In this document: piece after piece, positions 20,401 to 36,475 of the stretch
Layout of the letters: each line of letters begins with the position of its first letter
Position numbering within the stretch: position 1 is the stretch's first letter
Assembly (NCBI GenBank): GCA_003116875.1
Contig: BCKT01000008.1
Coordinates: 344,402 to 408,401, forward strand
Length of the DNA: 64,000 nucleotides
Direction: 5' to 3'
Source: Takashimella koratensis
Taxonomy: Eukaryota; Basidiomycota; Tremellomycetes; Trichosporonales; Tetragoniomycetaceae
Made by a program: the position numbers and the translations under genes
The notes under the pieces: model-generated
Seen by the model: only the letters and a program-made list of their open reading frames with translations
Database searches by the model: none
Told to the model about the DNA's origin: nothing

Positions 20401-20893
20401 ACCTGCCCCGTCCACGACCACATTGGCCCCACCTCACCATAAGCCCATGCTTGACCATACGCCGACGATCAATTTACTCTCCGACGCATCGGCGTTGAAG
20501 GGACGGCGGTGGCCTGCGCCTCCTAGCCCCGTTGCGCCTCAGCTCGAGCCCCCACCCCGCGCCCCGTCCGGGTCAACTGCTGGGGTCGGCGCATTCCCAT
20601 TCCTTTCCCCTCCCCCGCCTGGGCGACCTGCATCAGGTGCTGGCCTCCGCCTCGACCTGATGGGCGAGGGCCAGGGCGGAGACCCCGCGGCGCCATCCAC
20701 TGCGCAGAACGGGATCGCATCGCCTCCGACACAAGCGGCGGGTCTTGGACTTGGGATGGGCCCGCAGCTCGCTTCACTCACCCCGGCTCGATCAGCGTCA
20801 GGCTCTGCCGCCAATCCAACAAAGCCGGCCTCGGCACCGATGGGCCAAGGCGGACTGTCCGCGCAGGAACTGTCGTTTTTTGACTCGCTCTGA
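17470..20893 (+). CDS. Large protein with clathrin-adaptor binding motifs (DPW, DFGDF), aftiphilin/Laa2-like in style
   Basis: Exons are 17470-18516, 18604-18743 and 18847-20893, 1077 residues. It starts MEDPWAAG and carries repeated DPW/DAW motifs (IDDPWGS, EGDPWGGDAWGG), then WESAQ, and late copies of acidic-Phe motifs (DDFGDFGDFS, FDDFGDFSVFE, WDDFLATKP). DPW and FGDF-like peptides bind the appendage domains of AP-2 and AP-1/GGA adaptors, so a role in clathrin traffic at the Golgi, endosome or plasma membrane is likely. The only part that looks folded spans residues about 340-450: a helical block (HERIESIRQGWKEVAGAV) across exons 1 to 3. The rest is Ser/Pro/Ala-rich and probably disordered. 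Similarity to yeast Laa2 or aftiphilin is by motif style only. Start ATG at 17470 is the first in frame. Confidence 0.72.
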
Positions 20894-21206
20894 GCAGTGG
20901 CCGAACAATCAAGGAGAATGGGTGTGCGGCGATCTGCCTGGATGAACCATATCTTTGCACTTGTATATTGCTTTGGCATTAACTGGGCTGTGTAGGTCTC
21001 ACGGATGGGTGTGATATGCATATGTGCGATAGACGCAAACCATGCAGACGGGTTTTCTTGAGCCGAGCTTAGCCCGTCGATGCAGACTTGGGATTGAAGG
21101 CCGGGGATTTGTTGACGCAATTGGATGGTCATCTCTCTTTTGCTCTTTCTGTCACCATCCTCAGCAACAGCTTGAGGCCAGCGTGCCAAATCACCTGTCC
21201 CAGCCC
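20894..21206. other. Intergenic
   Basis: A 313-base gap between two genes on the same strand. I see nothing in it beyond the presumed terminator and promoter. Confidence 0.4.
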
Positions 21207-22945
21207 ATGTCCATGAGGCTCAGCGCGGCGCTACAGCAGCTTGCGCCCCCTGCTCTCCTCACTTACTTTGTCTGGGCATGGCGCAGGTGCACATTCACCA
21301 TTGGCCGTAAGTCCAGTCAACGAGGTTGCGAGGTTGCGAGGTCGTCGACTCCAAATTACTTGTGCTGACGAAGGAACTTCGCATTGTCTTTCTGTCATTG
21401 TGCTTGTCGTTCTGATCTGCTCTGCAGCGGCGTATATCTCACGGGAACTTGGTCGCCCAATCTTAGGCGGTGCGTCCTGTCTCCTACCTCTTCAGCAATC
21501 AACGCCTGACTCACATCTCATCTCTTAAGCAATCTACACTGTCCTGCCGACGCTGTTCATTCCACCGCTCACCGTCATCTTCCTTCGACTCTACTTCCTC
21601 CCCTCGACGCAGTCTATCGCGCCCCATGACCCGCCGATGGAGATCCAGCTTCGGCATGTCATCTTCGAATGTCTCCCGCCGTCATCAGGGAAGCCCGTCG
21701 TGATTTCGCCTTACCCCCGCCGAGACGACGCAGGTTTGGGCGAGGGTTGGGATGCAGCCAGCACCGATAGATTTGGGGAAGCTGGAGGGGAAGAGGACGA
21801 CGGGCTTGAAAACGACCTGGTGGAAAGATGTTGGAAGGGGAAATGTAAAGGACGTTGGAAGCCAGCGAGGGCTCGACACTGCTCCGACTGCCAGACTTGT
21901 CGAGCGGGCTTTGACCACCACTGCGCATTTGTACGTATCTTCTCTCCTGGCCAAGATTCATCCTGACCTCCCTGCTGGCATCCAACTTCGATCCTCTCGC
22001 TTACCGACCTCTCTTCCCAGTTTGCCAACTGCTTGACGGCACCCTACGTCCCTCGCTTCCTGCTCCTCTTGATTCTCACACCACCGGCGATCCTTCTCCT
22101 CTCTCTCCCACTCTACATCCCGCTCATCCAACGAACGGCCCTCGCGTGGCGCCGGGCAAGCGCCGGGACTGATGCAGATACAGCGTGGTGGTGGAACGCG
22201 TGGTGGGCGTGGATCGTCGCGGGCGGGCCGGTAGGGAGGTGGATGGCCGGTCTCGTGCTGGGCTGGAGACATCTGGATAGGGAGGATGCAGGAGGGGTTG
22301 CGGGTGTGTTGAAGGTTGAGTATGGAGCATTGTTAGGGCTTGGAGCGCTGTTGGCGATCTTCACAGCTGTGAGTATGGAACGGGACGATTTTGCGTGTTG
22401 GCCAACGTTTCTATGTCTTGAGATACACCGACCCGCATTACTGACATGGACCGGTGTAGGCGCTTGCATACTCGGCAATCGTCTTGAGCAGAGCTGGTAG
22501 ATTGACAGTGGATCGTTCACGCGCAAAATCGCTCGCTCGTGCTCAAGCCGCTCTCGCAGACCTGCCATCGCCTGATCTCGCATCTCCCCATTTGAAGACC
22601 GACCTGGCAAGGTTCGGTCTCGTACGATGGTTTTTCGTCCCATTTCCCACGACCACCCAAACTTCACATGCCGCCCAGTCGCATGGAGACGGCAGCGGCG
22701 TGCTGTTACCTTCTTTACCCGAAGAGCGGCCGTATGACCACGGTGTGGAGGAGAACTGGCGGATGATGTTTGGTACCGATGGGTACAAGTGGGCGTTGCC
22801 TTGGGTAACCACCTCGGGAGGGATCTCGAGGGCGCAACTCTTTAATTGGCCCATAAGAGAAGATGTACGAGAGAGACTGGAGCAAGAAGCTGCGAGAATA
22901 CAGAGCAGATTGAGAGAAAGAGGGGATGATGGGGTCGTGCCATGA
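21207..22945 (+). CDS. DHHC-type protein S-palmitoyltransferase
   Basis: Family role: transfers palmitate from palmitoyl-CoA to cysteines of target proteins at the membrane, using the Cys of the DHHC motif. Exons are 21207-21306, 21428-21469, 21530-21930, 22021-22368 and 22460-22945, 458 residues. Two hydrophobic segments (about residues 11-30 and 48-70) precede the cysteine-rich domain: ARHCSDCQTCRAGFDHHC, with DHHC at about 176-179, followed by AFFANC. Two further segments (LLLILTPPAILLLSLPLYIP and the GLGALLAIFTA region) complete four spans. The usual Pro-Trp after DHHC is replaced by Ala-Phe. The intron at 21931-22020 falls inside this motif, directly after DHHCAF. I could not assign it to a specific yeast PFA gene. 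The C-terminal 150 residues are cytosolic. Confidence 0.88.
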
Positions 22946-23182
22946 GCTGAGCATAGACATGTAAACTACCTTGGGGTGTGCGTTCATTCTCGTCCAGTGA
23001 CAAGAGCTCATCTTGATTCTGCATGCCAACGTTCTCTTACAAAGACTGCTTCTTCCTACATTTCTCTGAACCTAACGAGAACACCTATCAAACGCTGCAA
23101 GCATTGTTGTACGTTTACCAATATAGCAAGTGACCAAGATCGAAAAACCTAACGGGGAACACAGCCCCCCTTCAACCCGAAT

Positions 23183-25117
23183 TTAATAGACGTAGACGAA
23201 CTCATCGTTCTTGTAGTCGGTCAAGTCGAGGAAGGCGTTCTGACCGAGTCGGACAGTCCCCTCTGCGGCGTTCTTGTCCTGGCTGTCGTCCTGGCCGTAG
23301 GTGACGTACTTGTCGGCCATGGAAGTGTCCTTGATGAACCTCGGCTTGCCGTTGGCGACACGCTGGCGCTGTCTGACCTTGTTGAGGCTGAAAAGCGTGC
23401 CAACCTGGATACCGATAACAGCGAGCAATGCGCAGAAGATGCCGAGCACCGCCTTGACACCGGGAACGTAGTGGGGCTTGTCGGCAGCGTTGAAAAGAAG
23501 AGGACCAACGATGTTACCAGCAGACGAACCGGCGTTGTACATGCTCGCAATGACCGACTTCTTGGTCTGGCCCGCAGTGTTGGCGACCATCCATGAGACG
23601 ATGAGCGGGTTGCCACCGAAGAGGAAGGCGAGGAGGTAGTAGCCAGCAAGCGCGGCGCCTTGGTTGTAGTTGGACGAAACACCCTCGGCGTAGAGGACGG
23701 CGAGACCAACGATGACGGGGATGACGAAGAGGGCGATCATGACGGACTTGATCTGGAAGCGCTGGGCGAGCCAAGAGGCGAGCAGGATGCAGATGACCTG
23801 GAGCGCACCGAACGGCATGTTGAGGAGAGTCGCAGTGAACTGTGGCAACGAGTCAGTTGTATTCAAAAGCGAAAATAACACAACTCACCTTGTCCGGGAA
23901 GAGACCGTTGATGAGGGTCGGGCCAAACGCGTTGGTCACAGCCGCACCGACATTGAGGAGCAAGGACATGGAGACCCAGAGGTAAGACTTGACGTCGTAG
24001 AACATTTCCCAGACGTGGGCCCACTTGAACTCGTTGGAACCGGTACCGGTGTTGTTGGCACGAAGACGCTCAATGGCCTGAGCTTTCTCGTGCTCGTCGA
24101 GGAAACGAGCCGAGGCGACGTCGGCATCGACGAGGAACCAGACGACGGGGGCAGAGACACAGGTGATGACGCCGACGACGATGTAGATGAGCTGCCAGCC
24201 CTTGATGGTGGACGACTGGACGTGGCCGAGACCGTAGGAGAGGAGGGCAGCGACGATGGTGGCGAAGCCGTTGGTGCAGTACCACATGGCAACACGAAGT
24301 GGCTGCTCAGAGCGACGGTACCATTGAGCGGTCAAGAGAGAGAATAAGGGAAGACAGCCGGCTTCGAAGAGACCAAGCAAGAAACGAGTCGCAACGAGAG
24401 CGCCAAAGCTGGTGGAAGCTCCCATGCAGGCCTGAGCCGCACCCCAGCCGAACATGAGGATGACCATGAGGTATCGAGAGTTGACACGGACAATGAGGTA
24501 GGACGAGAACGGCTGCCAACCGAGTTGCGCAATGGCGTTCATAGTGGACACGAGCGAGTACTGGTTGCCGACGAGGTGGGTGTCGGTGGACAAGCCCTGT
24601 GGGTGGAAGCGATTAGCAATGTTTCCGCCACTGTCACAGAAGCGAGTTAAATAGCGTTGCTCGACACTCACGAATGTGTTACCGAAACCAAAAGCGGTCT
24701 TGTCGAGAATCTGGAGGAAATAGACCCAGACGAGCACACTGAAGGCGACAGTCAGCTTATGCATGGGAGGGAACTCGCTTGCGAGTGGCAAAAACGCCCC
24801 TAGGGTGAAATATCGAAATGCCACGCTCACTCACCTCAGAATGTACTTGTCAGTCTTGCGCCTGATCCTCTTGTTCTGCGAAACTGTCAGCGATAACCTT
24901 CGAAGACGGGACCGATGTCATGTGTGGGGAAAGGAACACTCACGTCCTCCTCGGTAAGCTCAACTCGCTCATCGCCGAGGTAGCGGAGCGCGTGGTCACC
25001 GTGCTTCATCTCCTGCTGAGTGAGGTGGTGCTCGTGACCAGCACGGTGGGTCATACCGGCCTCGCCGACCTCGGCGTGCTCGACCTCGTGCTTGGGCTCG
25101 ATATCGAGGTGCGACAT
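23183..25117 (-). CDS. Major facilitator transporter, DAL5/allantoate permease family
   Basis: Family role: proton-coupled uptake of small anionic nutrients (allantoate, nicotinate, biotin, pantothenate and related compounds) across the plasma membrane. Exons on the minus strand are 25117-24944, 24875-24835, 24738-24672, 24596-23889 and 23839-23183, 548 residues. The cytosolic N-terminus (about 70 residues) is His/Glu-rich. The first span follows KRIRRKTDKYIL and includes LQILDKTAFGFGN, where the family usually has LDR. The signature RFLLGLFEAGCLPLFSLL matches the anion:cation symporter group. Twelve hydrophobic spans are visible with a long central loop. The C-terminus ends FVYVY. The substrate cannot be read from sequence. 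Confidence 0.88.
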
Positions 25118-26233
25118 GGTGATTACGTGTACACTGGTATGAAAGGATTGGCTGTGGAGATTTTGTCGATGGGGCGTGGAAAGATCGTCAGAAGGCGATC
25201 GCTAGAGGGCGGGTTCAAGGATGATATTGAGTGCGGAGGTAGGCGCAACTGCAGTGGTGGAGAGGCGTTTGTTGATGTGAATCACTCAGAGGGGAGGGAG
25301 GGGGAAGAAACGATGGGGTATCCATGACCCGCCTAAATACTTTTTTGCCTGCCGATACTACCGGCTTTCAAAACGTTCGATAGCGTCTAGACCTTCCTCA
25401 GGGCGGGCGGCGGGGGGTGAATCGCTTCATTGACGCACGATCTAGGTCGCCACTCTGTCCCCACCCTACCTCCCCGCTCTTTCCCCCTCTGGTCTCAAGC
25501 CACCCCCCTCGTAGGGCTCCACGGGACGGTCCGACCTTCCGGGGACCCCAGTGGTTTGCCTGCTCGTGCCGCTCATTGCCGCCAGGGTTGACGCTTAGCG
25601 AGTTCGGGGGGTCGCCAGGGGAGACGCGGGCAACCGCTTACCAGCTCTTGGCATTCGCTGAGAATACTCGCTTCCCTTTGCATGTGCCCAAGGGGACAAG
25701 GAGGAAACCGCGCGAGTGCGTCGGTGATGTGGAGGAACGAGAAACATTTCAATTGAAGCCTTACCCAATCCGGGAATTAACGGTTCTTAGATCCCCCCTG
25801 ATTTGCCGGGGTCACTAATTACGAGATGCACTCGTCCACGATGACTCAGTGTTTAGAGAGACGAGCCGCCGGTCCGCAGTCCCGCGGGCAGCATCCAAGG
25901 GCGACGAGCAACTCTGAGGGTCGAGGGATGAGCAGGTGAGAAGGGAGGCCCCTAGCCTCGACCCCGGTGGCGGTTGGAGACGGCGTTCGGAACGATCCTC
26001 GCCAAGATAGCCGGTCCTGAATCACGACTTAACGTGGCGCGCACGCAAACAATCACTCGGGCAGACCCTTGGTCAGTACATACAAGACATCCAAGCTCGT
26101 GAAAGGACGAGGGGCATGCATGAGCGACCCTGTTGGACAAGCCAGAGGGATCCATGAACAGATCTAGGTTTCATCGCATGCGGTCCGATCCAGCGAAAGA
26201 GAAAATATATCCTGTGCCACTCCAAGACCCATT
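25118..26233. other. Gene-free region upstream of the transporter
   Basis: It holds the promoter of the minus-strand transporter and the 3' flank of PEX6. One open frame at 25417-25818 has no start context, splice sites or recognisable protein, and I leave it out. Confidence 0.45.
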
Positions 26234-30403
<4,170 letters not shown>

Positions 30404-30714
30404 GGTTGGCTGTCGCCTTGCCTAGCGCACTCGCTGCCAGTGATACCTAGCTGGAGCTGGGAACGTGGAGCGGATGAAACGATGCTAAGGACAACGGTAG
30501 TTGTGGTCGTGGTTGGTCGAAGGAGAGAGGAAAGAGGAAAGACGAGTCAGGGGGAGGTTGCGGTCACGGTTGAACCGAGCCGGTAAAGCCACTGTGCTTA
30601 CGTCAGCATCTTGAACGGAGAAGCCCAGCTCTCCGCATTTCCATGTTTGCCGTCATCGACCTCGTCCTCGATCCACCACATCCTCACCTAGTCTCCCGCC
30701 TCGACCTCTGCCCC
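30404..30714. other. Divergent promoter between PEX6 and the next gene
   Basis: A 311-base stretch between two start codons. I see no coding sequence except a possible in-frame extension of the downstream gene to ATG at 30643. Confidence 0.4.
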
Positions 30715-32451
30715 ATGTTGCCGCGTGCAGGACCAAGCAAAATGGTCACCAGAGCTCGCCTGATCGCTGAAGCTGCCCGTGGTCTGCCCCGCCCCTCTGC
30801 TAGCCGGCGGTTCAACTCGACTGCCGCTTCGGCCTCCCCCGTCACGTCACCTTCACCCAAGATCTGCTCCGTCCCGTTCCGCCAGTCCCCACAAGAGGCA
30901 TTGAACAGGCTGCACATCTACGGCTTGATTGCTTCAGGTGAGTAAATGATGTACATCATCTGTACACTGTGCTGTCCCGCTGAATGTAGACGTCAACTAC
31001 AACTTACCATTACAGCATCTTTCCCGAACATCTTTTACGCGGGGCTATTGAGACTCTTCGGGACTTCGATAGAGCCGCTGGCACGCGAATTCAAGCTTGG
31101 CGAGACACTCAAGTTGAAAGAGATGAAAGCGGCACTGTATCCAATATGGAGGATCGATGCGATTGCTGAGGGACGGGCGACACCGAGCTCAGGAGGACCG
31201 GAAGCGACAGGATGGATGGCTGCGCGGGAGGCATATCTCCCGGGTAAGCCTACATTCACATTTTCGCTCTTCATCGCATAGCTAACTAGTGTAAATGTCG
31301 TTTAGGTAACCCGTTCGCACCATTATCGTACCTCTCGTACTCTGTTCCGCCATTCGACGACGACATTCCTACCTACAACCCTGAGACCGACCTCTCTCAA
31401 CTCGGCGAAGGGTTCGAAGTCGTTCCTGTGCCTTTCACTGTTTCGCCTATTCAGTTTGTGGAGAAGCTGCGTAGTAAGATTGGCCGGCGAGCAGATCTTG
31501 AAGGGATTCGATTTGACGAGAAGGAGTGGCGAGAGAGTATGGTGAGTTGTGCCCGGCTCAACTCGAAAGTCGGTTGACTTTGGCGAACAGCTCGCATGTT
31601 ACCCGATCATGTTTCCGATTTACATTGCCGAGTTTGAGGCGAACACATCGATCATGGGCGACAAAGAGAGCTGGAGCTTTACCATGATTATGGACGCACA
31701 CGATCCAGTCGTGAGTGATGTCTGTCTTTTTCGCTATCGAAGTCTGGGAATATTACTGACACGACTTTAGGCGAAGAATTGCAGAGTCAGCTTCCCTCCT
31801 CCCCCTGCGATGCGCAATAGGCAAGTTCCCTCTTTCTCCTGCCCTCCATGCCGCTGCTGACCTATTTGCAGGAGCGGAGGTCGTTTCGAGAACTCGTACT
31901 ACGTCAACCCAGCACCCTTCATGCCCATGTTCAACTTTATCCTTGGTCTCCCTCCTTCCGAAACCACTTCTCCATCGTCCCTCACATCCTCCATTGCCCA
32001 GGCTTACCAATCCTGGATGTCGCCTGCCCCGGGCCCGTCCTACATCCCTCCTTCACCTACGCTGGACACCTCCGTGTCCGACTCGTCCGAGCTGCCGTGG
32101 GACGACGTGCGGATCCAGTCGTGGTCCGGTGTCGAGCGCGAGGAAAACGGAGAGTACATGGAGAAGGGGTTGGAAGTTTACAAGAACATTGCGGCAATGG
32201 AGACGATGGCAGCGCTCACGTCGAGTATGCCACGAACAGGAGAGGATGGAGGAGAGCCACAGGCAATGGTTGTTTCCCTAGGCTCGTTGACGCAGGGCAA
32301 GGCGCCGTCGATTACCCGAAAGCCGCTCAAGGAGATGAAGAGTGAGATGGAGGAGATGGTCAAAGGGTTGAAAAAGGAGCTCGAAGAGCTCAAACCAGAC
32401 TGGCTGGAGAAGTGGGAGAAGGCCCAGGCTGAGAAGGATCAAAAGGTGTAA
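30715..32451 (+). CDS. Unrecognised protein with probable mitochondrial presequence
   Basis: Exons are 30715-30937, 31016-31243, 31306-31541, 31591-31710, 31771-31820 and 31872-32451, 478 residues. The intron between exons 5 and 6 has a GC donor (AG|GCAAGT); the frame demands it. In-frame ATGs occur at 30643, 30715 and 30742. From 30742 the N-terminus (MVTRARLIAEAARGLPR...SRRFNSTAA) is Arg-rich and lacks acids until the AEAA segment, as in matrix-targeting presequences. I do not recognise the family. A globular middle follows, with LRLFGTSIEPLAREFKL, YPIWRIDAIAEGRA, FPIYIAEFEA and SYYVNPAPFMPMFNFILG. The C-terminal 100 residues look like a helical, probably coiled-coil end (SEMEEMVKGLKKELEELKPD). 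It may be a conserved fungal mitochondrial protein; that placement is inference. Confidence 0.7.
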
Positions 32452-32616
32452 AGGTGGGGGAGGAGGCCATATTATCGGTCATGTATCTTCTGCGGTATCG
32501 GCATGCATGGATAGGGCGCCGCTTGGCTGCTTCACGTTTGCCCTCCATTAATTATAAACAACTTCTCGCTTCTTTCACCTCGTATCTGCCGATGCCTTCG
32601 TAAATCATAACTACAT

Positions 32617-35600
32617 CTATAGCTCATCTGGGACGTCACCATTCCTAAACCTCCCTTCTACCCACTCGACACGAACCAGTCCGTTCCCACCTGCAGTCGC
32701 CAACCATCCTGCTCGCCCGATTCCCGCACCGTTCTGCCATGTCGCTCGGTGTACGCCGACCTGAGGCGCCCAGATCCCTGTATTGACTGCGTTCGGGTTG
32801 CCTTCAGGGTACGATCCCCCGGGAGCTTTGTAGAGAGTCTCCCTTGTGTCGCCTGAGCGCTCGGGATTGAACGTATCGAGCATCCGGTACTCGCCAGAAA
32901 TTTCGTCGTAGTCGACCTCGAACCAACGATGGGAGACGTAGCCCTGTTTTAATGGTTTCATATCAGTAAGGCATGACGAGGAAATAAAGTGAGGCAGTAG
33001 ATGCCGCAGATGGGATCCAGGCATCGTGCTTCGCCGATTCAGGCGACTCACCACTTTCTTTTTCCGCCAAATTCCAGTGTATCCGCTGACGAGCATGACC
33101 GAACCGTCTGCACCCGCCATCACTGTGGTAGTGTGGTAATCCGAGGTTCCAATATCCTTTTCTCGTCGTTAGCATTTCCATCTACGCCGCTTCTTGTCGC
33201 CCTCTCTTCATTCTCTGCTTTCGCCATCGTTCCCTCCGGGCACACTACGACCTTCTAAAATACCACCTCCTCGGTACCCAGCTCACCCAGACTGGACCTC
33301 TGCTCGTGGTCAAGGTAAACCCTCTCGGCCCCACTCCGGGCCTCATCCTTGTCGAAATCAAAGCATTCTCAACGTCCGTGAACAGCGGAATTCCGATTGG
33401 CGCCGACCACGCTACGACCGTGGCTGGGGATCGCGCCTTGCCCATTTCGAAAATGTGGGTCGGGTCACGGATATCAAGCATCCCCGTTGTCCCTTCCAAA
33501 GACGCGAAGCACAGATACGGCGACTCGGAGGTGTAATCTCGGTCAGGCGGGACGTGAGCACACGTGATCGATCGAATACCGCTCATCGCTAGGTGGATGT
33601 AGGAAAGCGGTGGGGCTGGGTACGAGGTTGTCAGTCTGGCATGGAACCGTTCCTAGAGCAAACGCAATAGAAACATACGGTTGGGCGTCTTGGAGATGAG
33701 AGCTTTCGCAATGTCGTAGATAGCCACATGACCTGTTCAATATGAGTCTGTATATCCTCGCGGCCATGCATCCCTCTCTGTGCTCACCGTTCGAGAGACC
33801 GACGACCAGACGCGAGCCGGTGATCCAGTCAAGGCAAAGAGCCGTTGCGTCGTAAATGTGCAATCTGAGCAATGCTTTACTGCGAACTGTTTCACGCGCC
33901 ACCTTGTCAGCGGATCGAACTGCAAGGGGCTGGGCAGAACACATAGTGAGAGTCAGGACTTACTGAACACAGGCTGGCCATCTTTGCTCTTCAGTGATGT
34001 TCGCAATGTACGTGGGTTGGGCACAGAATAAAACGACACTGTTCCGTCAAGTTGGACTGCAGCAAGGATACCTAGTTTGGGTATCTTGTCGTTGCTTGAT
34101 GTCTGAGCCACCGTCACGTCAGTGCCTCTCCCCACAATCAAGAATGAGAATATGAGCTCACCTCATCCCATGCGCCGAGTGGCATCCACTTGATCTCAAA
34201 AGCCCCAGGCTCATCCACACACATCACTACCAAGCACTCTCCCCCTCCTACCGCCCGGCTCCCGTTGCCTTTCTTTGCTGCCGCTGGCTTAGCAGGTTGG
34301 TCAGGGCGCACTGCCCAGATCTGGATACATGTCGGGCCGGTCGATGACGTGTCACCGATGAACGATGGCGTGTCGAGGCTTGGTAGAGGTGCCACCGCGA
34401 GGTATTGCTCGTAGTCGAACTCTGTTAGTCACAAGCAGTGGGTGGGACGAGCGAGCGAGAGTTGATTTGTTAGCGATTGTGAGAAATTTCGAGGGTTATC
34501 AGTTTAACTCACCAGAAGTGAGGTGGTCTGGGCATGGAGCCCAGTCTAGGCCCCAGACAGGTCCACCAGCCGCCAACAAGAAACCTCCTAACGAATGCGG
34601 ATTGCTCTCGCCTGTACGATTGACACCAGATGATTGCCAAAAACTGTCAGTATAACACCCCCTTCGCATGCATGGGCATCACACTCACGAAGAGCGTGGG
34701 TGCTAAACATGGTCAGGTGATACTGCTTCTGGCTCTCGTATGGCCCCAGCTGGATCTTTACGCCCGGCCTACCGATCTGGTCGGCGTCCCTGGGCAAGTA
34801 CTTGCGCGCTTCACTGTGACCTTGTCAGTACGCTACACGTTTAGGCCTTCACATAACCCGTACTCACGGTGCAGAGAGAACTGAAAGCTCTGCAACAGTG
34901 TACCGACCGACATCGTCGAGACCGATCCTGACTTGTTCCCGCCTGATCCAACCTTGCGGCTCTTGCTTGACCCTCCCAGCACCACCTGCATCTGCACTCT
35001 CCTTCCCTTTTCCTTTCCCTTTGTGCTTTCCCTTCCCGCTGCTCTCCAATTGCCCATCTCCTGCCTGCTCTGCCGGTTTCTGCACCATCTCCGGCCACCA
35101 CCCTTCCCCTTCCCACGTTTGCCAAGGAGGCGGGCCAGCATTCATCTTCTTCGCCACTGCCCATGCTCGCTCTTGCCTCTCGTTTCGTCGCTTATCCACC
35201 ATGTCGTCGTCTTCACCTAGACCAAAGACTCCCAAAGCACCCGCGCCTCCTCTCGACTGGCCTCCGCTGTTCTTCGATTGAGGGACGATCACAATGTTCG
35301 CTGGTGCGCTTCCGCTTGCGGGGTCTTCTGCTAGGCGGATTGAATACGGGACAGGCAGGCCGATAGGTAACCCTTCGACGCCAGGGGGCTGGTGGTAGAG
35401 GAACTTGGCCTGCATTGCCGCCGGATCGGTGTAGACGTCTACGCCAGCCCTACGCGGTGGGGGTCTGGACAGAGCTTCCATTGTCGTGCGGACCAGTTGG
35501 GCGTAGGATCCAGGTAGCGGTACGTCTTCCTTCGGCAAAGCAACCGGTCGCCGAGGGGTATCACTCGCTGACCCCATGGCGGAGATTCGAGGAGCCACCT

Positions 35601-36036
35601 TCGCTGTTTTCGCTTTGGCGCTGCGAGGCGTACCTATAGCCTTGGACTTGCTCTTCGCTTTGGCCCTAATTGCGCTCTTGTCGTCCATGAACGAATCACC
35701 GTCCTCATCATCCACCGGGACTAAGGCGTCCTCATCATCATCCTCGTCCACCTCTATCGAGTCACCCTCATCATCATCGCCATTGCCCCCCGTAGGTCCA
35801 CTCTTGGCAGGAGATGGTCGAAACTCGTCAGTCCCTCCAGACGAGAGGGAAGAAGCCTCGATTTCGTCTTGGTCGGCGCCTTCATCATCACTGCCGTGCC
35901 CATGCCGGCTCTTCTTCCACCTCGATGGGCCGGCGGCTTGCTCGTCGTCATCATCTCCCCCGCTGGATTCGTCGGAGACGATACCGGCCTTGATGGCGTA
36001 CGACGGCCGGTTATTGCGTTCTCGTAGCGTCACCAT
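32617..36036 (-). CDS. WD40 subunit of transcription factor TFIIIC (tau91/Sfc6-like)
   Basis: Family role: part of the TFIIIC tau-B module that recognises the B box of tRNA genes for RNA polymerase III. Ten exons on the minus strand: 36036-34868, 34813-34689, 34611-34513, 34421-34162, 34102-33964, 33919-33788, 33732-33679, 33615-33287, 33156-33052 and 32943-32617, 912 residues. The first 390 residues are acidic and Lys/Arg-rich, probably disordered. The rest is a beta-propeller: NPHSLGGFLLAAGGPVWGLDW, QIWAV, GAFEIKWMPLGAWD, GILAAVQLDGTVSFYSV, LCLDWITGSRLVVGLSNG, PYLCFASLEGTTGMLDIRD, and a GLVRVEWVEGRF end. The AGGPVW.LDW and FEIKWMP.GA blocks resemble human GTF3C2 and yeast Tfc6. Assignment to TFIIIC rests on these blocks; another WD40 protein is possible. 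Confidence 0.75.
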
Positions 36037-36475
36037 GGGGTGGTCCGTGAGTCAGAGAGTGGTTGATCATGACGGCGTGCAGCATCATTTATTGCTTTTG
36101 TTTACGGGTTTCATGTCACGCCGGGGTTTTCACTACGGACCGTGGCACTTTTTCATTTCCTTCGTGCCTTCAAACTGTGGCTATCCAACCTAGACGTGAC
36201 GATATGCATGCTCACGCCAACGGCGTCAGATCATCCCAAGAGAAGGAAATAGTGTATGAGGAAGTCGCATTGAAGTCTACGAAGTATAATTGTTCTTGAG
36301 ATCTACGAGTGAAAAGAAAAGGAAGCGAAATGCCTTGCAGTGTACGAAGACAAATTGAAGACCCTGGTCCTTGGCAATGATGCAGCCCGTGACAATGAGA
36401 CACATTTAGCGCGTGAACGCGTGAGCGCCTGAGGGCTTGAGGGTTGAAACGAGTGTCACACGTCGTCCGTCCCGC
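36037..36475. other. Intergenic
   Basis: It lies between the TFIIIC start and the stop of the CPL1-like gene. I see no gene in it. Confidence 0.4.

Noticed and set aside
31848..32345. Open frame overlapping the last exon of the mitochondrial-type gene
   Set aside because: It is the shifted frame produced if a GT donor is used; low-quality sequence, whereas the other frame continues a coherent protein.
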